Source of the DNA: Cydia pomonella
Lineage: Eukaryota; Arthropoda; Insecta; Lepidoptera; Tortricidae
Assembly: GCF_033807575.1 (NCBI RefSeq)
Contig: NC_084726.1
Coordinates: 5,394,001-5,458,000 of the forward strand
DNA length: 64,000 nucleotides
Direction of reading: 5' to 3'
Shown here: positions 23,696 to 36,624 of the stretch, piece after piece
Layout of the letters: each line of letters opens with the position of its first letter
How positions within the stretch are numbered: position 1 is the first letter of the stretch
The notes under the pieces: model-generated
Databases searched by the model: none
What the model was told of the DNA's origin: nothing
Seen by the model: the letters and a program-made list of their open reading frames with translations, nothing else
Translations under genes and position numbers: made by a program

Positions 23696-26189
23696 TGGGA
23701 TGTGCTCTACGTTTAACTTAAGTTCCGGATAATAGTTCTTCGTTACCTTTGTGGAAAATGCGCTCCTTTAATTTGACGTCCGGTAAAAGTTTCGTAGACC
23801 ATTATATCTGTATTAAATATACGCGCTTATTTCTGTTGGAAGTGTCTCCTTTTCCATTGCAAATTGTCATTTATAAGTTTTACTTCTTACAATTTTTTTT
23901 TACGAAAATGTCAGATCAAGTGAAAAAAATAAGCAGTTAAGTAGGTACCTATTCTCTTCCTTACTCACAAAAAGCGGAATACCATTGGTTTTACTAAGTT
24001 AACCATAACTAAAAGCCCAATTCGAGTTCCAGTTATTAAATCTCATTCCTATGATACTGACATGATACTGATCGGTCAGTGTCAGAAGTGACGTTTTTAT
24101 TTGAAGAAGATTGGAACCGTGCATGTGTTAAATAATTGTTTTTTAACCACAGTCATGCAACATTCCTATTACATCAGATGTCTGGCTATTTTTTTTCAAC
24201 GCATTGCAACATAATAAGTAGGTACAGTTGACGTCAAAGATATGTTGACATTGTTCGCCTTATTACAAAAGAGGAAGGACGTGCAAAAGTGTAAACATAT
24301 CTTTGACCTCGTATGTACCATAGTCAATGTATCGTAATGAATCCTAGGCCACTATAGAACCTTGTCGCTTTAACTACTAGATACTTGACACGCATCACTC
24401 AATAACACTGTCGTAGAAGACATTATGGCATGGTTCTACAGTGGCCTAGGAATCAAATTGGTTGACTGTACATCACGGAGCCTTAATATGACTATTAAAA
24501 CCCAAATTAAATTTAAAACTAGGTATTTAATTGGCGATGAATGATGATGGCGTCTTACATGGTTTATATGAACAGACAAAGACATGTAAATTTAATATTA
24601 TTAATGGCCGTGCCGTTAGCGCCTGTTCAATCGTGACGGCAAAATCACTCGCGCACTGAATCTCACAGCAAACGCAGACTAACTTCAGGAGTCTAAACCT
24701 TATTCGGCTTATTCCCAAGACATAGAATCCACTGATGGTGAATTATGCGCCGTGGGATGGGAAAATCCGGCAGATTTTACTACGCATTCCTGAGATCATA
24801 AGACGCAAATGATGTTATGAAATTTTGGTCATTTGAAAAAAAATTGCGAAAATAAAAAAATTGTTTTGCGTTTTCTGCACACGACACATTATTTATTTTT
24901 ACACCTTAGCTAAAAAAAAATAGGGCGAATAAGTAAAGTATTTTTTTTATTTACCTACACATAAAAATTGCGAGTTTCGCTTAAAACTTTAATGTTTGTC
25001 AGTAGGCATGTCTAAATCAAGTCACATAGTGATAGCGTCGAAAGCCAAAAAGGTGTTTTTTACTAAGTTATTACAGAAACAATTTTTTATAAAAATTGTC
25101 ATTGTCTCTAAAACAAGACCGATTTCAGAAAACTTTGTATGACATTCTAGTTTCTAAATGCAGTCAAGTACACCTTTAAAACCTTTCAGGTTTTACCAGC
25201 CCACGGTGTATATTGTTTTAATTCGTTACATTTGTACGAGTAGATGCAAATGCGGCTGCAGGCGATATATTAGTCGCATCGCGCGTTAACGGCCGTGCGG
25301 CTTTACAACGCCCGGCGATTTCGCGTACTTTCACGGCGAAAACAAAAATAACTACTTGAATTGGTGGACCGTGGAAATAATTGTAAAAACAGGAGTAAAA
25401 TTTTATGTTGGTCGTAGATTTTACTTTAAAATAATTATTTTTTACCTCTGGCAGAAAAAGAGGGGTGTTATAAGGTTATCTCGTGTAGGTATGTGGTTGC
25501 GCTTGGTTGCGCGTAGCAATACTAACGAATGAACCGATGTAAGAGCGGTTTTTTTTTTTTCAATCAAGTGTTCGAATTTCTGTCGAGATTTATTTTTGTC
25601 AGTTTTTAAAGAAAACCTGTATACGAGGGTAAATAAAAAAATGGACATGCTCTAGCCATGTCAACAATACTATTCGCTTAGCACAGGAGGGTTATTTTTC
25701 TCTGCAGCTAACTGTACATCACGATGATTGATATTCGTCTATAAATCACTTTATTTATAATTAGTATACAAAGTAAATTTAGTTCCCCGACTTTCCATAA
25801 GCTCGCGTACACATGTGGCCACTCGCGTAAACGTGTGAATCCCAAGCGAGCAGAGTGGTTAAATGGCCAGACGACGAGACACTTGAGGACACGACAAAGG
25901 AACGCTTGTTTCAAGCACGTAACGATACGGCGAGAGTTTTTGTTGAGACGGATACTGTATTTTTGCGAGTGTTAGTTTGGTAGTTTCTTGAAACTGATTA
26001 AGTATATTTTCAAAAAAGTTTCAATTTTAATTACACTTGCTATTTTTTTTTGTGTTTGTCAGTTGTTTATATAAAACTTCACATAACATAAACATTTCCT
26101 TATGATAAAACTATTAGAAATAAATTCACACCCATACCACGGCGCCCATATGAAGTTAGTAACTAAGTAAGTAAACACTTAATTGTACG

Positions 26190-26290
26190 AGAGAAAAGAG
26201 ATATTACATGACATAGAACATTATTGTGTAGTACAAAGGCGAACTTATCCCCAAAAGGATCTATTGCAGTTAACCTATAGCTACACCTGA
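26190..26290 (-). repeat. LINE 3'-UTR-like fragment
   Basis: The minus strand ggttaactgcaatagatcc, ttttggggataagttcgcc and tttgtactacacaataatg resembles the 3' untranslated end also seen at 46175-46275. No coding part is attached. Confidence 0.4.
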
Positions 26291-27775
26291 CGTATGTGGT
26301 TTGTTGTTTTTAATACTTTATTACCATTAACTCACTTTCAGAACAAAAAGAGAAGAGCAAGATTAATACTTATTTAGATAAATAGCTTAATAATCTTCAT
26401 TATACCACATTTTTTAAAGAGTTGGCAATCCTATTATACAAATGACAACTGAGTGAACTTTACCACAGTAAATATATATTTAATACAATAATCAAGAGTT
26501 TCAAAAAGTAACTGTTTCCTTTTACTAAGTGGTTCAATCCAGAAACATTCAGTATTACCTAAGTATTCTCAACGCTTTTTAACATAATTATGCCCGTCCA
26601 GTGACAGTGAATAATGAGAGTCTTGTGCAACTGTTGTCAAGTGCAAGATAAAATTCGTTTCATAAACATCTTGAGTAACTAGTTATCTCTTTTATTTATA
26701 TTTACTTATACTATTATAGGTAATAAATACTTGTGCAATAAACACTTCTGACTTGGAATTTAGATAGGTTGGGATAAAACACTTTTTTTATCGAATATTA
26801 TTACAACGAGAGCTACCGCGTTTAATTTCGCCGCTAGGGGCGCTAGTGTAGACGAAGGTGTCTAAATGTCAACGGCAAATTTAGACGTTAAAATACCTTC
26901 GTGTATATTAGTATGTATTAAAAAAATAAGCATATCAGAATTTTGAGATCGGTTTATCTGGACCTACTTCTACATCAGTGGCGCCAATTGGTGAGCACAA
27001 TAACGGTACCCCACATTAAGAAAACTACCTAATTCTAGATACCATTAAAAAGTACATTCCACGTTTGCGGTTATGCAACTTAGTGGCCGATATTTATAAT
27101 TTGTCTTTTATTAAAACGTGTAAAAATTCAAAATAATAATAACGAATTTGCATTAGCCCTCTGTTAATTTATTTATTGCTTGATATTCGATTGTCCGCCA
27201 GTGTCTTTTATCGGTACAATAGGTATATTACACCTAGAGACAGAGGCTTGAAACGTTAACGCTGCGGCAGACAGATCTGCCGGACAGACAGAAGGACGGT
27301 CTAATGACTAAGTCCGGCGTTAAGGGATATAAGTGATATAAAGTACATTCGACTGAATATTGCACACTGGTTACTGTCACATGATTTTGAGGCCTAAATC
27401 ACTAGAGGATTAATATAAGAATTATGTATAGGAAGTATGGGACGTAATCGTCCATAAAAAAAGAGAAAACGTTTATCCTCTTCTAAATATTTTCCATTCT
27501 CCATTTTTCATTTTTTTAGTAATAACATACTAAACATAGACATAATGAAAAACTAGGTTTATAGGTTTTCCTTTTTTGTGAAAAGCAGTATGTGTGACGT
27601 AGTAGCAAAATTATTTCCACCTTCGGCGTTAACACTTGAATCCCTCACTACGCTCGGGGTTTTATTTTAGAATCCTTCGCTTCATTCAGAATTCAATGTA
27701 CGCCCTCGCCGTAAATATGCCATTTTGCTCCCTTGTGACGCAATCTACTATTAATTTAGAAGCAATTCCTTCTCT

Positions 27776-27821
27776 ATGCTGAGTAGTATTATTTGTCAGT
27801 ACAAATAATACTACTCAGCAT
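27776..27821. repeat. Perfect 20-bp stem hairpin
   Basis: Left arm atgctgagtagtattatttg (27776-27795), loop tcagta, right arm the exact reverse complement (27802-27821). It does not belong to any repeat family I see elsewhere in the window. It could be a small transposon relic or a hairpin RNA. Confidence 0.85.
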
Positions 27822-28278
27822 ATTCAGTAATATTGTTAAAATATAAGTTCAAGCATAATCTCGTACCATGTTACTTAAAGGTAAACTGGTCCGAAACACG
27901 AACTTAGACCCACGTACTTAGCCCCGAGAGGGCTTCAACCTCTTGCAAAATGTCGGCTAGCACGAAAATGTCGCTGACACCTGACACTTCACACTACTGT
28001 AGAGTATTATCGTACATAGATTTGTACGTACTGAGCTTGCCATGAAAAATATGGTCTATAAGCGCCTAGCTTCTCAAAGATTGCTTAGAAATATTCTCCA
28101 TCATCCCATCGAGACCCTAGTTTGATGATAATAGGACTAGGATCTAATCTCACACCAGTCCATTGTGATTTTAATAACAGGTTATGTATTGGATCTGGAT
28201 TGGTTATGGATCTGATCTGTCATTGTCAAAAGTTTAATTTTTTTAATCAAAAACGTCACTTTATATACTGACAGATCA

Positions 28279-28399
28279 GGGTGCTTAGCCGAGATGCCGA
28301 TCGTAGCGAACGATATCATTCTTCTATATTAGTGCGACAGAGACAATTGCAATTCGTTCGCAACGGAGCGTAAACGATTGGAATCTTGGCTACGCACCC
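28279..28399. mobile_element. Inverted-repeat MITE (gggtgc ends)
   Basis: It starts gggtgcttagccgagat and ends atcttggctacgcaccc. The inside holds gtagcgaacgatatcatt and attcgttcgcaacggagcgt. AGATC on both sides looks like a 5-bp target duplication. A related block lies at about 50578-50692. Confidence 0.8.
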
Positions 28400-28738
28400 A
28401 GATCCATAATATTGACAAATCCAAATCGAATTTGTAACCTGTTATTGAAATCTGAATACGCCTGTAAAATAAGAATGAAGGTGAATTTAGAACCTCCTTC
28501 AAAATGTTGGAGTTAAAAATAAAGAAGCACGAATTTCGTTCGGAGGGCTGCAACCCCTTGTAAAGTGCAGGCTGGCACGAAATGTCGCCGACACCGGACA
28601 CTTGGCTGTGTCGTAGAAAATTAATGAACCGGTACGGACACTAAGTATATAAAAATATGTACGAGAGAAGAAGATACGTACTCGAATATGATGATTGATG
28701 ATCAACCATACGTTTAATCTGTATCTCACTAATAGTGA

Positions 28739-28985
28739 CGATCGGTCTGGCCTAGTGGGTAGTGACCCTGCCTATGAAGCCGATGGTCCCGGGTTCAAAT
28801 CCTGGTAAGGGCATTTATTCGTGTGATGAGCATGGATATTTGTTCCTAAATCATGGGTGTTTTCAATGTATTTAAGTATTTATAAATATTTATATATTAT
28901 ATATATCGTTGTTTAAGTATCCTCAATACAAGCATTATTGAGCTTACCGTGGGACTTAGTAAATAGTTTATATGACTCTTACATA
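28739..28985 (+). mobile_element. tRNA-derived SINE, family 1, full-length
   Basis: A box TGGCCTAGTGGG (28748-28759) and B box GGTTCAAATCC (28792-28802) are close to the pol III consensus. The body gggcatttattcgtgtgatg and the tail gagcttaccgtgggacttag match the 46462 copy over the whole length. Confidence 0.9.
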
Positions 28986-29178
28986 ATGAAAGGCATTAAA
29001 ATAAAAGTTTTTAATGAACACGAGTGTTTTAATGCCTCATAATGTACACTTGTACAGTGCTTCATCTCACATATTATAAGAATATAAGCTGTCTATGATG
29101 TGTTCAGGAACAGCATGTTGCAGCCACCATTGCGGCGTTCATCATACTGTTTACAATTGACATTTAATTTCGACTAAA

Positions 29179-29303
29179 GGGGTCCACTGATTACCAGTTC
29201 GCCGCACGATATCATCCTGTCACAGTTATTCGCAAAAGCTGACAATCACGAATAACTGACAGGCCGATATCGTCCGGTGAACTGGTAATCAGTGGGCCCA
29301 GGA
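29179..29303. mobile_element. Palindromic MITE (ccactgattaccagttc ends)
   Basis: The left arm starts ggggtccactgattaccag and runs to gtcacagttattcg. The right arm from cgaataactgacaggc to ctggtaatcagtgggccc is its imperfect inverse. The arms are about 54 bp and cover nearly the whole element. Confidence 0.85.
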
Positions 29304-29824
29304 TGTTATGTTGTATATGTGTGTAGATAAATATATGTATATACAGAACAGTGTGAAATGGTATACACCATTTATGCAAGAAATCGTGTTAGACGTGATA
29401 GTTTAGACGATTCGACATTATGATAATCAGTGACACCTAAAAAGTTTGTGTTTAAGTTTTAGCTCACTTTAATAAAGCGTACCTTTAGTTTAAACTGTTA
29501 TGTACAAATCCAAGTTTATGTATATTCCAAACTTTCAATCATAAACATCGATATCAGTTTTCATAATAATAGAACTCTGAAATCCTAAACATAAACTTAA
29601 TGTATTCTAAGCGATATAAATGTAAACCTTCATCAGTATGTGTATCACAGATACCGACATTTAAATCAATATACGTCTATATCCGAAGCTACAAAATAAT
29701 ACTGCGGTCCCAGGCCTGTATTCAACCACAACAAATATAATTCAAGTTCAATACCTACTTTATTACCAACGCGACGCACGATCTCAGCAGTTCCAAGATT
29801 GTAATAAGTTTTTGCCAAAAAATT

Positions 29825-30075
29825 CTTTTTTGGTACAAGCTTTTGTCTTTGATTGTAATTTTTTTCCACAGGCAACTAATACTCATCGAGACAATTCTAA
29901 AAACCCCAAACACAATTAGGTTGCTATCATCAGATCAGCTTGATGGTACCATAATATTGCATTGGCCCCCGACTTACATATGTATGCAAATGTTCAGCTT
30001 CATTGGAAACCGGGAAGTGGGTCAAATTAAACTTGCAAGATTTGTCCCATACATACTAACAGGGTAATAAAAACG
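29825..30075 (+). repeat. Interspersed repeat (cgagacaattctaaaaac family)
   Basis: It shows the family order tttttccacaggcaactaat, catcgagacaattctaaaa, tgatggtaccataatattgc, ggaaaccgggaagtgggtc and cttgcaagatttg. The gttgtttcatcatagagttc block is deleted relative to the 32010 copy. Confidence 0.75.
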
Positions 30076-32009
30076 AAAGGATACATCCTCTAACACACAG
30101 ACAGATTTTTGCGGATTCCGATTGGTAATGCTTCTGTTATTTAGGTACATCAACTTTTTATTGTCTTTTGCAAGAATTTCCCTTAATCATTATTAGTTCA
30201 ACTTTTGTTAGTTATAACAAGGTCAAAATGGAACAAGATCCTTATATATGCCAAGTACGTCAAATTTTTACCAAAAAAATTGGGTGACCCAGTAGACAAA
30301 CCCTTATTTTCATACAAAAGTGTGGAATAGCTTTGTCCTCTGGGTCACAGTTCTTAAACAAGTTATAAAATATTAAATCATGATAAAAATATTGCATTAC
30401 TTAGCTTGTTTATCTGTTTTTATTAAATAAGAAAAAATAATGACATAAAATCCGAAGACTTTTTTTAAATCACTAAGTCAAAGTAGGTCAAATATTGGTG
30501 AAGTAGGAAAAAACAAAGTTGATTCAGCCATTTTTACACGGATACTGTATCACTCGTGTCATTGCGAGAAAATAGTTGAATGATTCCCTTTCCTTTTTAC
30601 CTTTTCATTGCGGACAGGACGCTTATCTGCTTCTCTTGTCAGTTTCAAATACAATCGCAATTCACCAACACACATCCGAGAATAGCCCCACGGTTTACTT
30701 AGACATTCCCCTCACGCTCCTAGCGCGGGGGTTTCCATCAAATTCATAATTTTAGTATGTCAGTAGTCATGTTTTATTCATACATGAGGTCTGTATGTTG
30801 GGTGTCACTAAAATATTTCCTGACTTGTGAACGCGATGTGATGGTTTCGTGTATGTTTACAGAGTTATGAATTTTAATTTTGTTTTAGGAATATAATCTT
30901 ACCGGAAATTCTAAGGTGTGTGGAGTGTACTATTAAATTTTAATTTATTTATCGTACGGTCACGTCTGATAAAAGTGACAAAAAATGTACACACGACTTT
31001 ATGGCCCATATATTAAGGTAGTGTATACATATTTTTGGCACTTCAAATTTTTTTCTTCAAAAAGACGACGTATTCGCGTAAAATTATGATTTAAATTTAC
31101 CTCCGACGTTTCGAGGACAGCGTTGTCCCCGTGGCCTCGGAGAAAAAAAATATTAATTTAATTAATTAATTTAAATTCATAAACAAAAACTTGTAAAAAA
31201 CAAAAGGCTAATGAGTACAAATCGTGACAATATAAATCAGTGTTATGGGTATTCGGAAATATATTATTTACCGAGGAATCCCAGCAGATGTGTAATTAAA
31301 TTGATTTTTTAAATGGAATTACAGAGGCAATTACATATTAAAGAATTTGGGATTGACAATAATGGTAATCATGATGAAATGTTTATCTATTTTGTAATAT
31401 TGACATTCAATTTTATGAATTCCTTACTTTTAAAATGTGGTCTAAAACCAGAAGCGAAAAGTAGAGTGTAAACACTTAATTTATATTTCGCTGAAATAAA
31501 ATACTACGCAATACTTTTAAAAATGCAAAGTGTGTATTTTCCTTTACTAAGTAGTAGAATTATTGACGGAGTTAACATTATTTATTCGATAAAATAACAT
31601 CTAAATTAAATTGTAAGTTTCATTACTGGACCCACACTAACATAGCAAGTAAAAAAAAAAATTGATTGCGGTATTAACTTCCTGACACCAACGCACCTAA
31701 AAAATACATTTTCCATTGCATATCCTGATGTTTAACTTTATAACGACAAACACGACGTTTTGCTGTTTGCGTATTGTTCTGAATAAATAACAACTGTCTA
31801 ACTCCCGCTGACCAGAGTTAGCTCTCTAATAGTGAACAAGTTTACCTACGCAACATATTAGTTGTGTGCAAATGTTACCCGGGGTTGCAATAACTATTTA
31901 TAACTACTTCATCGGTAATAATCGAGCGAAGACAAAAAAATTGAAATAAAAAGGATTTTCATTACACACAACCAAATGTAATTAATGTAATTTTAATCTT
32001 TTATTGCAA

Positions 32010-32205
32010 CAAAAATAAGTTTTTCGCAATCGCTGACTGTGCTTTTCTTACCACAGGCAATTAATACTCGTCGAGACAATTCTAAAAACCCCTAAGACAA
32101 CCAGGTTGCGTTGTTTCATCATAGAGTTCGAATGGCCACCTCCTGTCTCCATCATCAGATCAGCTCGATGGTACCATAATATTGCACGGTTACCCGACTT
32201 AAATT
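32010..32205 (+). repeat. Interspersed repeat (cgagacaattctaaaaac family)
   Basis: ccacaggcaattaatactcg, tcgagacaattctaaaaacc, gttgcgttgtttcatcatag and cctcctgtctccatcatcag are the most complete version of the proximal half. The gggaagtgggtcaa end is replaced by unrelated sequence. Confidence 0.75.
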
Positions 32206-34169
32206 ATCAGCTGAATCAAATCTTCAATAATTTGACCTACACTAACAAACTAATAGGGAAAGTTAAATGAAAGCTTATAAAAAATGATAGGGAACCTAGG
32301 ATCGATAGATTCGTAACAGGTAAGCTGAGTGATATTACATTTTCTAGAATTTTTTGTACCTTTGCAAGTCACAAAGCTTGTCCGTTCTCCATGTCATAGC
32401 GTACCTGGCTCGCTTAGTGTTTTATATTGGTACACCATGAATTAAATAATGTAGGTACCTAAAGTATAACGAATATATTTCCTTACACAGCTGATATATA
32501 TCTGTTAAAGTGGTGTAAAATGAGAATTATTGAAAGTTCTATCCACTATCTCCGTCTTATCGGGCCAATATCTACAAGACTCCCTCTCAACTCAACAATC
32601 AACAAAGTTCTTTGCCAAATAGTATTTTTTTTATTAAAAACGCTATCCTATGACCATGATTACTGATAAAAGCGTCCTATTGCTAATACTAGTACACTGA
32701 AAGAAATGTTTGCATAACTGTAACAAAATTTTGGTTACTGTTTACACAAAAATTGGGACTTGCGAACAATGTGTTATATGTTACAAAACCGTGTTTGGCT
32801 ATCAGTGTTCAGGTACTGCAGGGTATACACTACAAAATAAGTTTGTAAATTTATGCAAAGTTTATTTTCTTATAACCGTAGTTTAGTTATTTAGTAAAGT
32901 TACAAAACCAGTTCGGCTATCTATTTTTTTCAGTGTATAGTCTGCAACGCTCCAAAAGTATTTGCCATCCTGGAATTCTTTTCCATATAGAGATACCTAT
33001 ATCTGTTCGCGATCTACGCCTGATACGTTGCTTTTGATGCTGACTGTACCATCGTCCACACTGTTAGACATTTCCAATCCTAATTGCAAAGATATAAGGT
33101 CCATTGTCAGTAGATTCTCAGTTAAGTGTTTATTGGCTATGTACAAAGTTGGTGATGGGGATAATAAAAGAAGCCAACGCACGATGCGGTGAAAATATGA
33201 ACTTTCGTGGGATGACACTTTCATACTATTTATCAGCTGCCAAATGCTAAAGTAAGCAATATGTCCGAAACCCACTAGGGCGGCGCCACAGTCATGAATG
33301 GAGCGTGTAGGTAGTTATACTGTTAGTACAGAGATACTGTAAATCTGAAATCTGGCGCCGACGGGCCGAGGCATTTGCCAAATGTTTGATTAACGGCTGA
33401 AGAAAAACAGACGCCGTGGGATTCTTCGGTGCATTAACGATATATTTAGTAGTGCTGTGAGTTATGTATGCCCTTAAACTTTAAAAGGAAATAAATATAT
33501 GTTGTTTTTAATTTAGGCGTATTTCAATGAACATTTGAATGTCAAAAAGCACCTTTTCTAATTCTATACCACGATCCTTAGAAAATACTGGCGCAAGAAC
33601 TCTGTAACGCGAAGTTGTCCTTTATTTAATATTTACATGTTTTAATCAAGGGCAAATGCTATATGAAATAATTCACTCGTAAACTACACTACATTTGCGA
33701 GGGGAGACTCTTTGAGTGGAGTGGATTGGGGGGGCAGCAACACCTTAAAAGATCAAAGTTGGCTCGATAGAAAAATATCACGAAAACATGTCTATATTTC
33801 ATTTATTTTCAATTGTATATCGTTACGAGATGAAGATAACCTCTTCATCATCATAGTGAAATAAAGTTTTAATAAATAATTATTATTTTAAGTACTTTTG
33901 AATTATGTCACTTAATTGCAGAGCTCTTTAAAAAGATAAAAGTCCCCTTCAGCCCTTACATTCGTTTTAGCGTAATATATAAACCGCAACATCGCTTGAC
34001 ACTAGTCAGGTCCAGACTTAACGGTTACTTAAAAAATAACGTCACCGTTTAAGGCTGCTCGACCGGACGTTAAATTTGACGGTTCCGTAATAAAACGGCG
34101 GCTTCAAACGACTTGTGATACGTTTGTGAAGCTCGTATAACTTGCCTGGTCGAAGTAGGACTTTACTGT

Positions 34170-34362
34170 GTAATGGCTCCTCTACACGATGGGCTATCGT
34201 AATGGCCCACTACGACGGGGCAGCGTAGAGAGAGGGTAGTGGTGTCGGATGGCTTGTGGCGCGGCGGGATGGCGATGGGATGGCCACAGTGTCGGTTTAT
34301 CGTCCGCACATCAAAGGTAGTGGGCCATCGATGGTGCGTACACATCTACACGTGGGTTAAGT
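34170..34362. repeat. GC-rich inverted-repeat block
   Basis: tggcccacta (34204) and tagtgggcca (34318) are inverted. The block starts near ctcctctacacgatgggc and ends near acatctacacgtggg. It is much richer in G+C than its neighbours. It resembles a lepidopteran MITE, but the ends match poorly. Confidence 0.4.
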
Positions 34363-36572
34363 TGTTTTTTTTTGCGCAAGTACCTAATTAAATGCCCAAT
34401 CGAAATAAAAAAATGTGGAAGTTTAAATTTATTTTTATTATTGAAATGAACTCGACACGACTCGCAATTCGTCTCGCATATAACAATAAAAAAACATTTC
34501 GTATATGCCTCTCATTTCTCGAACGATATTAGGTTAATATTATTAGTATGTTGTCATGGAAACCCATACGATTCGACAATTTGTGAACTTATAGATAATA
34601 TATTAGTCCTTGAAAATTAAATAATTTTATTGACAATAACAATATACATAATGGATATATACAGATGATTACTATAACTAGCAAATATATACATATTAAT
34701 ACCTTTGGAGAAAGTAATATATTAGTAATATATTAATACCTTTGGAGAAAGGCGCCCCAGGGCAGTTTGACACTCATTTTATTTGTGGCATTGTTTTATA
34801 TAATTATCTAACGTTCAACAAATAAATAGCTCTGAATCACGAAGTCGTGAAAGTATGAATTATCACTTTATATCCAAGAATTTCAAGATCCAATCAAATC
34901 GCCAAAAGTGAAATTGCAAAAAGTTGGCAAATGCTTAAAAAATAAAATATTTCATACCTAAAAGACAAGGCTATTATAAATATCACGAATCATACCATAC
35001 AAAGTTACATCGAGCAAGAAACGCGCTCAAGCTAATATCAAATTCACTCAACTATCAAGTACTTTATTCCAGCGACATTAAAAAGGACTTTATTGCAGGT
35101 TATTAACGTTCAAATTGCAACGGTTAACGGTTTTCGAGGGAATAAAAGTTATTTACTTTCGGCCCACTATTCGCAGTGGGAATCCTGTCAGTGGTGCCAG
35201 AGACACGATGTGAATAGACACCGGATGTTTAAAATTCATTGCCCGAGACTTGTACCTTTATTCACTAGGGACACAGCATTGGTTATTTTGACAACATGGA
35301 CGGTATATTCAAATTTTAAAGTCCCCCGTCCATCACTTGATATATGTCTAGTAGGTAATAGTAAATCTATTTTTGAAGGACTCGACCACCATTGAGGTAT
35401 CAAAGTGAGAATGAATTAATTAATAAATGAAAGGTACCTATTGTGTTTGTGCGCTAGCACGTTCTAAAACAATGCTACATGTTTGTGTGAAAACCGTAAC
35501 AAGTAGATTTAGATCACACCATTAATGCCAATACATTTTTGTACATGACTGCAGGATAAACTTAGGAGGACAATGATGGTGGTTTTAGGTAATGCGATTG
35601 TTCTGTAACTTCATATTTAAAATTAAAACTATAGGATAAGTTTTGAGCAAAGCTTTCAATACCTATTGTACGCAATCATCATTTACAAAAATACATGTTT
35701 AGTTTGTAGATATGCTTAGTTTTTAAAAACGCGTGCATGCGCTACTAAGTAATTCAAAACTCCTCGCGCATTATAGAACTTTTTATTCCGTATTGAAATC
35801 AAATAGGAACTTCATTTGGTTTTACTTTATTGCACACTCTAAAGAGTTTACATAAGCAATTGTGTAGGTACTGTAAAGTGATATATGTCTTTTGTTTGTT
35901 TCGATACTAAAAGGCTTTGGCAGTAGTTTCTTACGTAATGTAAGGGATTCAAAAGTTTGTAAAATATTTATTCTACTTCCGTAACTTTGGTAGTTTTAAA
36001 TATAAAACTACGTTGAGTACGGATGTAAGTGTCGAGTTAAATGGGTTTTTGAGTGTTGTTGTTTATTTTACGTGAACATTTAGAGTGTTCTGTGTGATCT
36101 GTGATCTTTTGAGAACATTATATTGCAAGTGGATGTTATGTTATTCCAATTATTTCTTTTATAGCCACTGTAGAGGGAGTACATAGTATAATGACACTGC
36201 AAATGATGCTTTATTTTTTATTTTTTTTTATTTTATATAAGATTTTACATTGAATTAAGAAAAGTGCCGCGAAACTATATCGGGTTTGTATCGACACTTC
36301 ATTCGTGGATACATTTTACATTAAAAAAAAAATGTAATACATAGGGTAAATATGAATTATATATAACAAATGAGATTAGTTAAGTACAAGAAATACATCG
36401 GCGGGTATAATTAAATAGCTCCCACTCAAGTAGGTACACACAGCTTAATAGTAGCAGGTCAAAAAAAATACATAAATATACACTCCTTTTTTGAAGAAAT
36501 CCACACTGAAACCCTCTAGGAAACTTTGTTGTAACTGCTATAAACTAATTATGAATATTTCCATTGTTACAG

Positions 36573-36624
36573 CCCGAAAGATTGAACGTGTTCAAAAACG
36601 ACCAAGACAGTTGGGACTACACAT
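36573..36624 (+). CDS. sm: Small internal exon of smooth/hnRNP L: linker after RRM2
   Basis: This 52-nt exon reads PERLNVFKNDQDSWDYT in phase 0 plus one base of a split codon. It continues KIEYAK of the upstream exon, giving the KIEYAK-P-x-RLNVFKNDQD-x-WDYT signature that follows RRM2 in hnRNP L. HNRNPLL differs here, having an RNDNDSWDYT type, so this is the HNRNPL/smooth type. Splice sites are good: the acceptor is ttccattgttacag with a branch-like ctaat upstream, and the donor is acat followed by gtgagt. Because 52 is not a multiple of three, skipping this exon would shift the frame. It is separated from the previous exon by 24.65 kb of intron. The following exon, expected to start the low-complexity linker before RRM3, was not found downstream. 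Confidence 0.93.

Larger units (their letters stand above)
11922..36572 (+). other. Complete 24,651-bp intron of smooth/hnRNP L
   Basis: It is bounded by gtacgt at the donor and ttacag at the acceptor and joins two phase-0 codons. It contains SINE fragments, a minisatellite, nested inverted-repeat elements, LINE ends and five copies or partial copies of widespread repeats, all annotated separately. In 12440-14150, 14365-15900, 16210-17500, 19730-22140, 24100-26200, 26300-27770, 30080-32000 and 32250-36500 I recognise no gene or named element. Some short CpG-richer blocks there are listed under findings. Confidence 0.9.

Noticed and set aside
35093..35395. 100-codon + strand ORF near the 3' end of the long intron
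   Set aside because: It begins at a non-preferred site, has no family I recognise and no matching exon borders. Kept as unproven.
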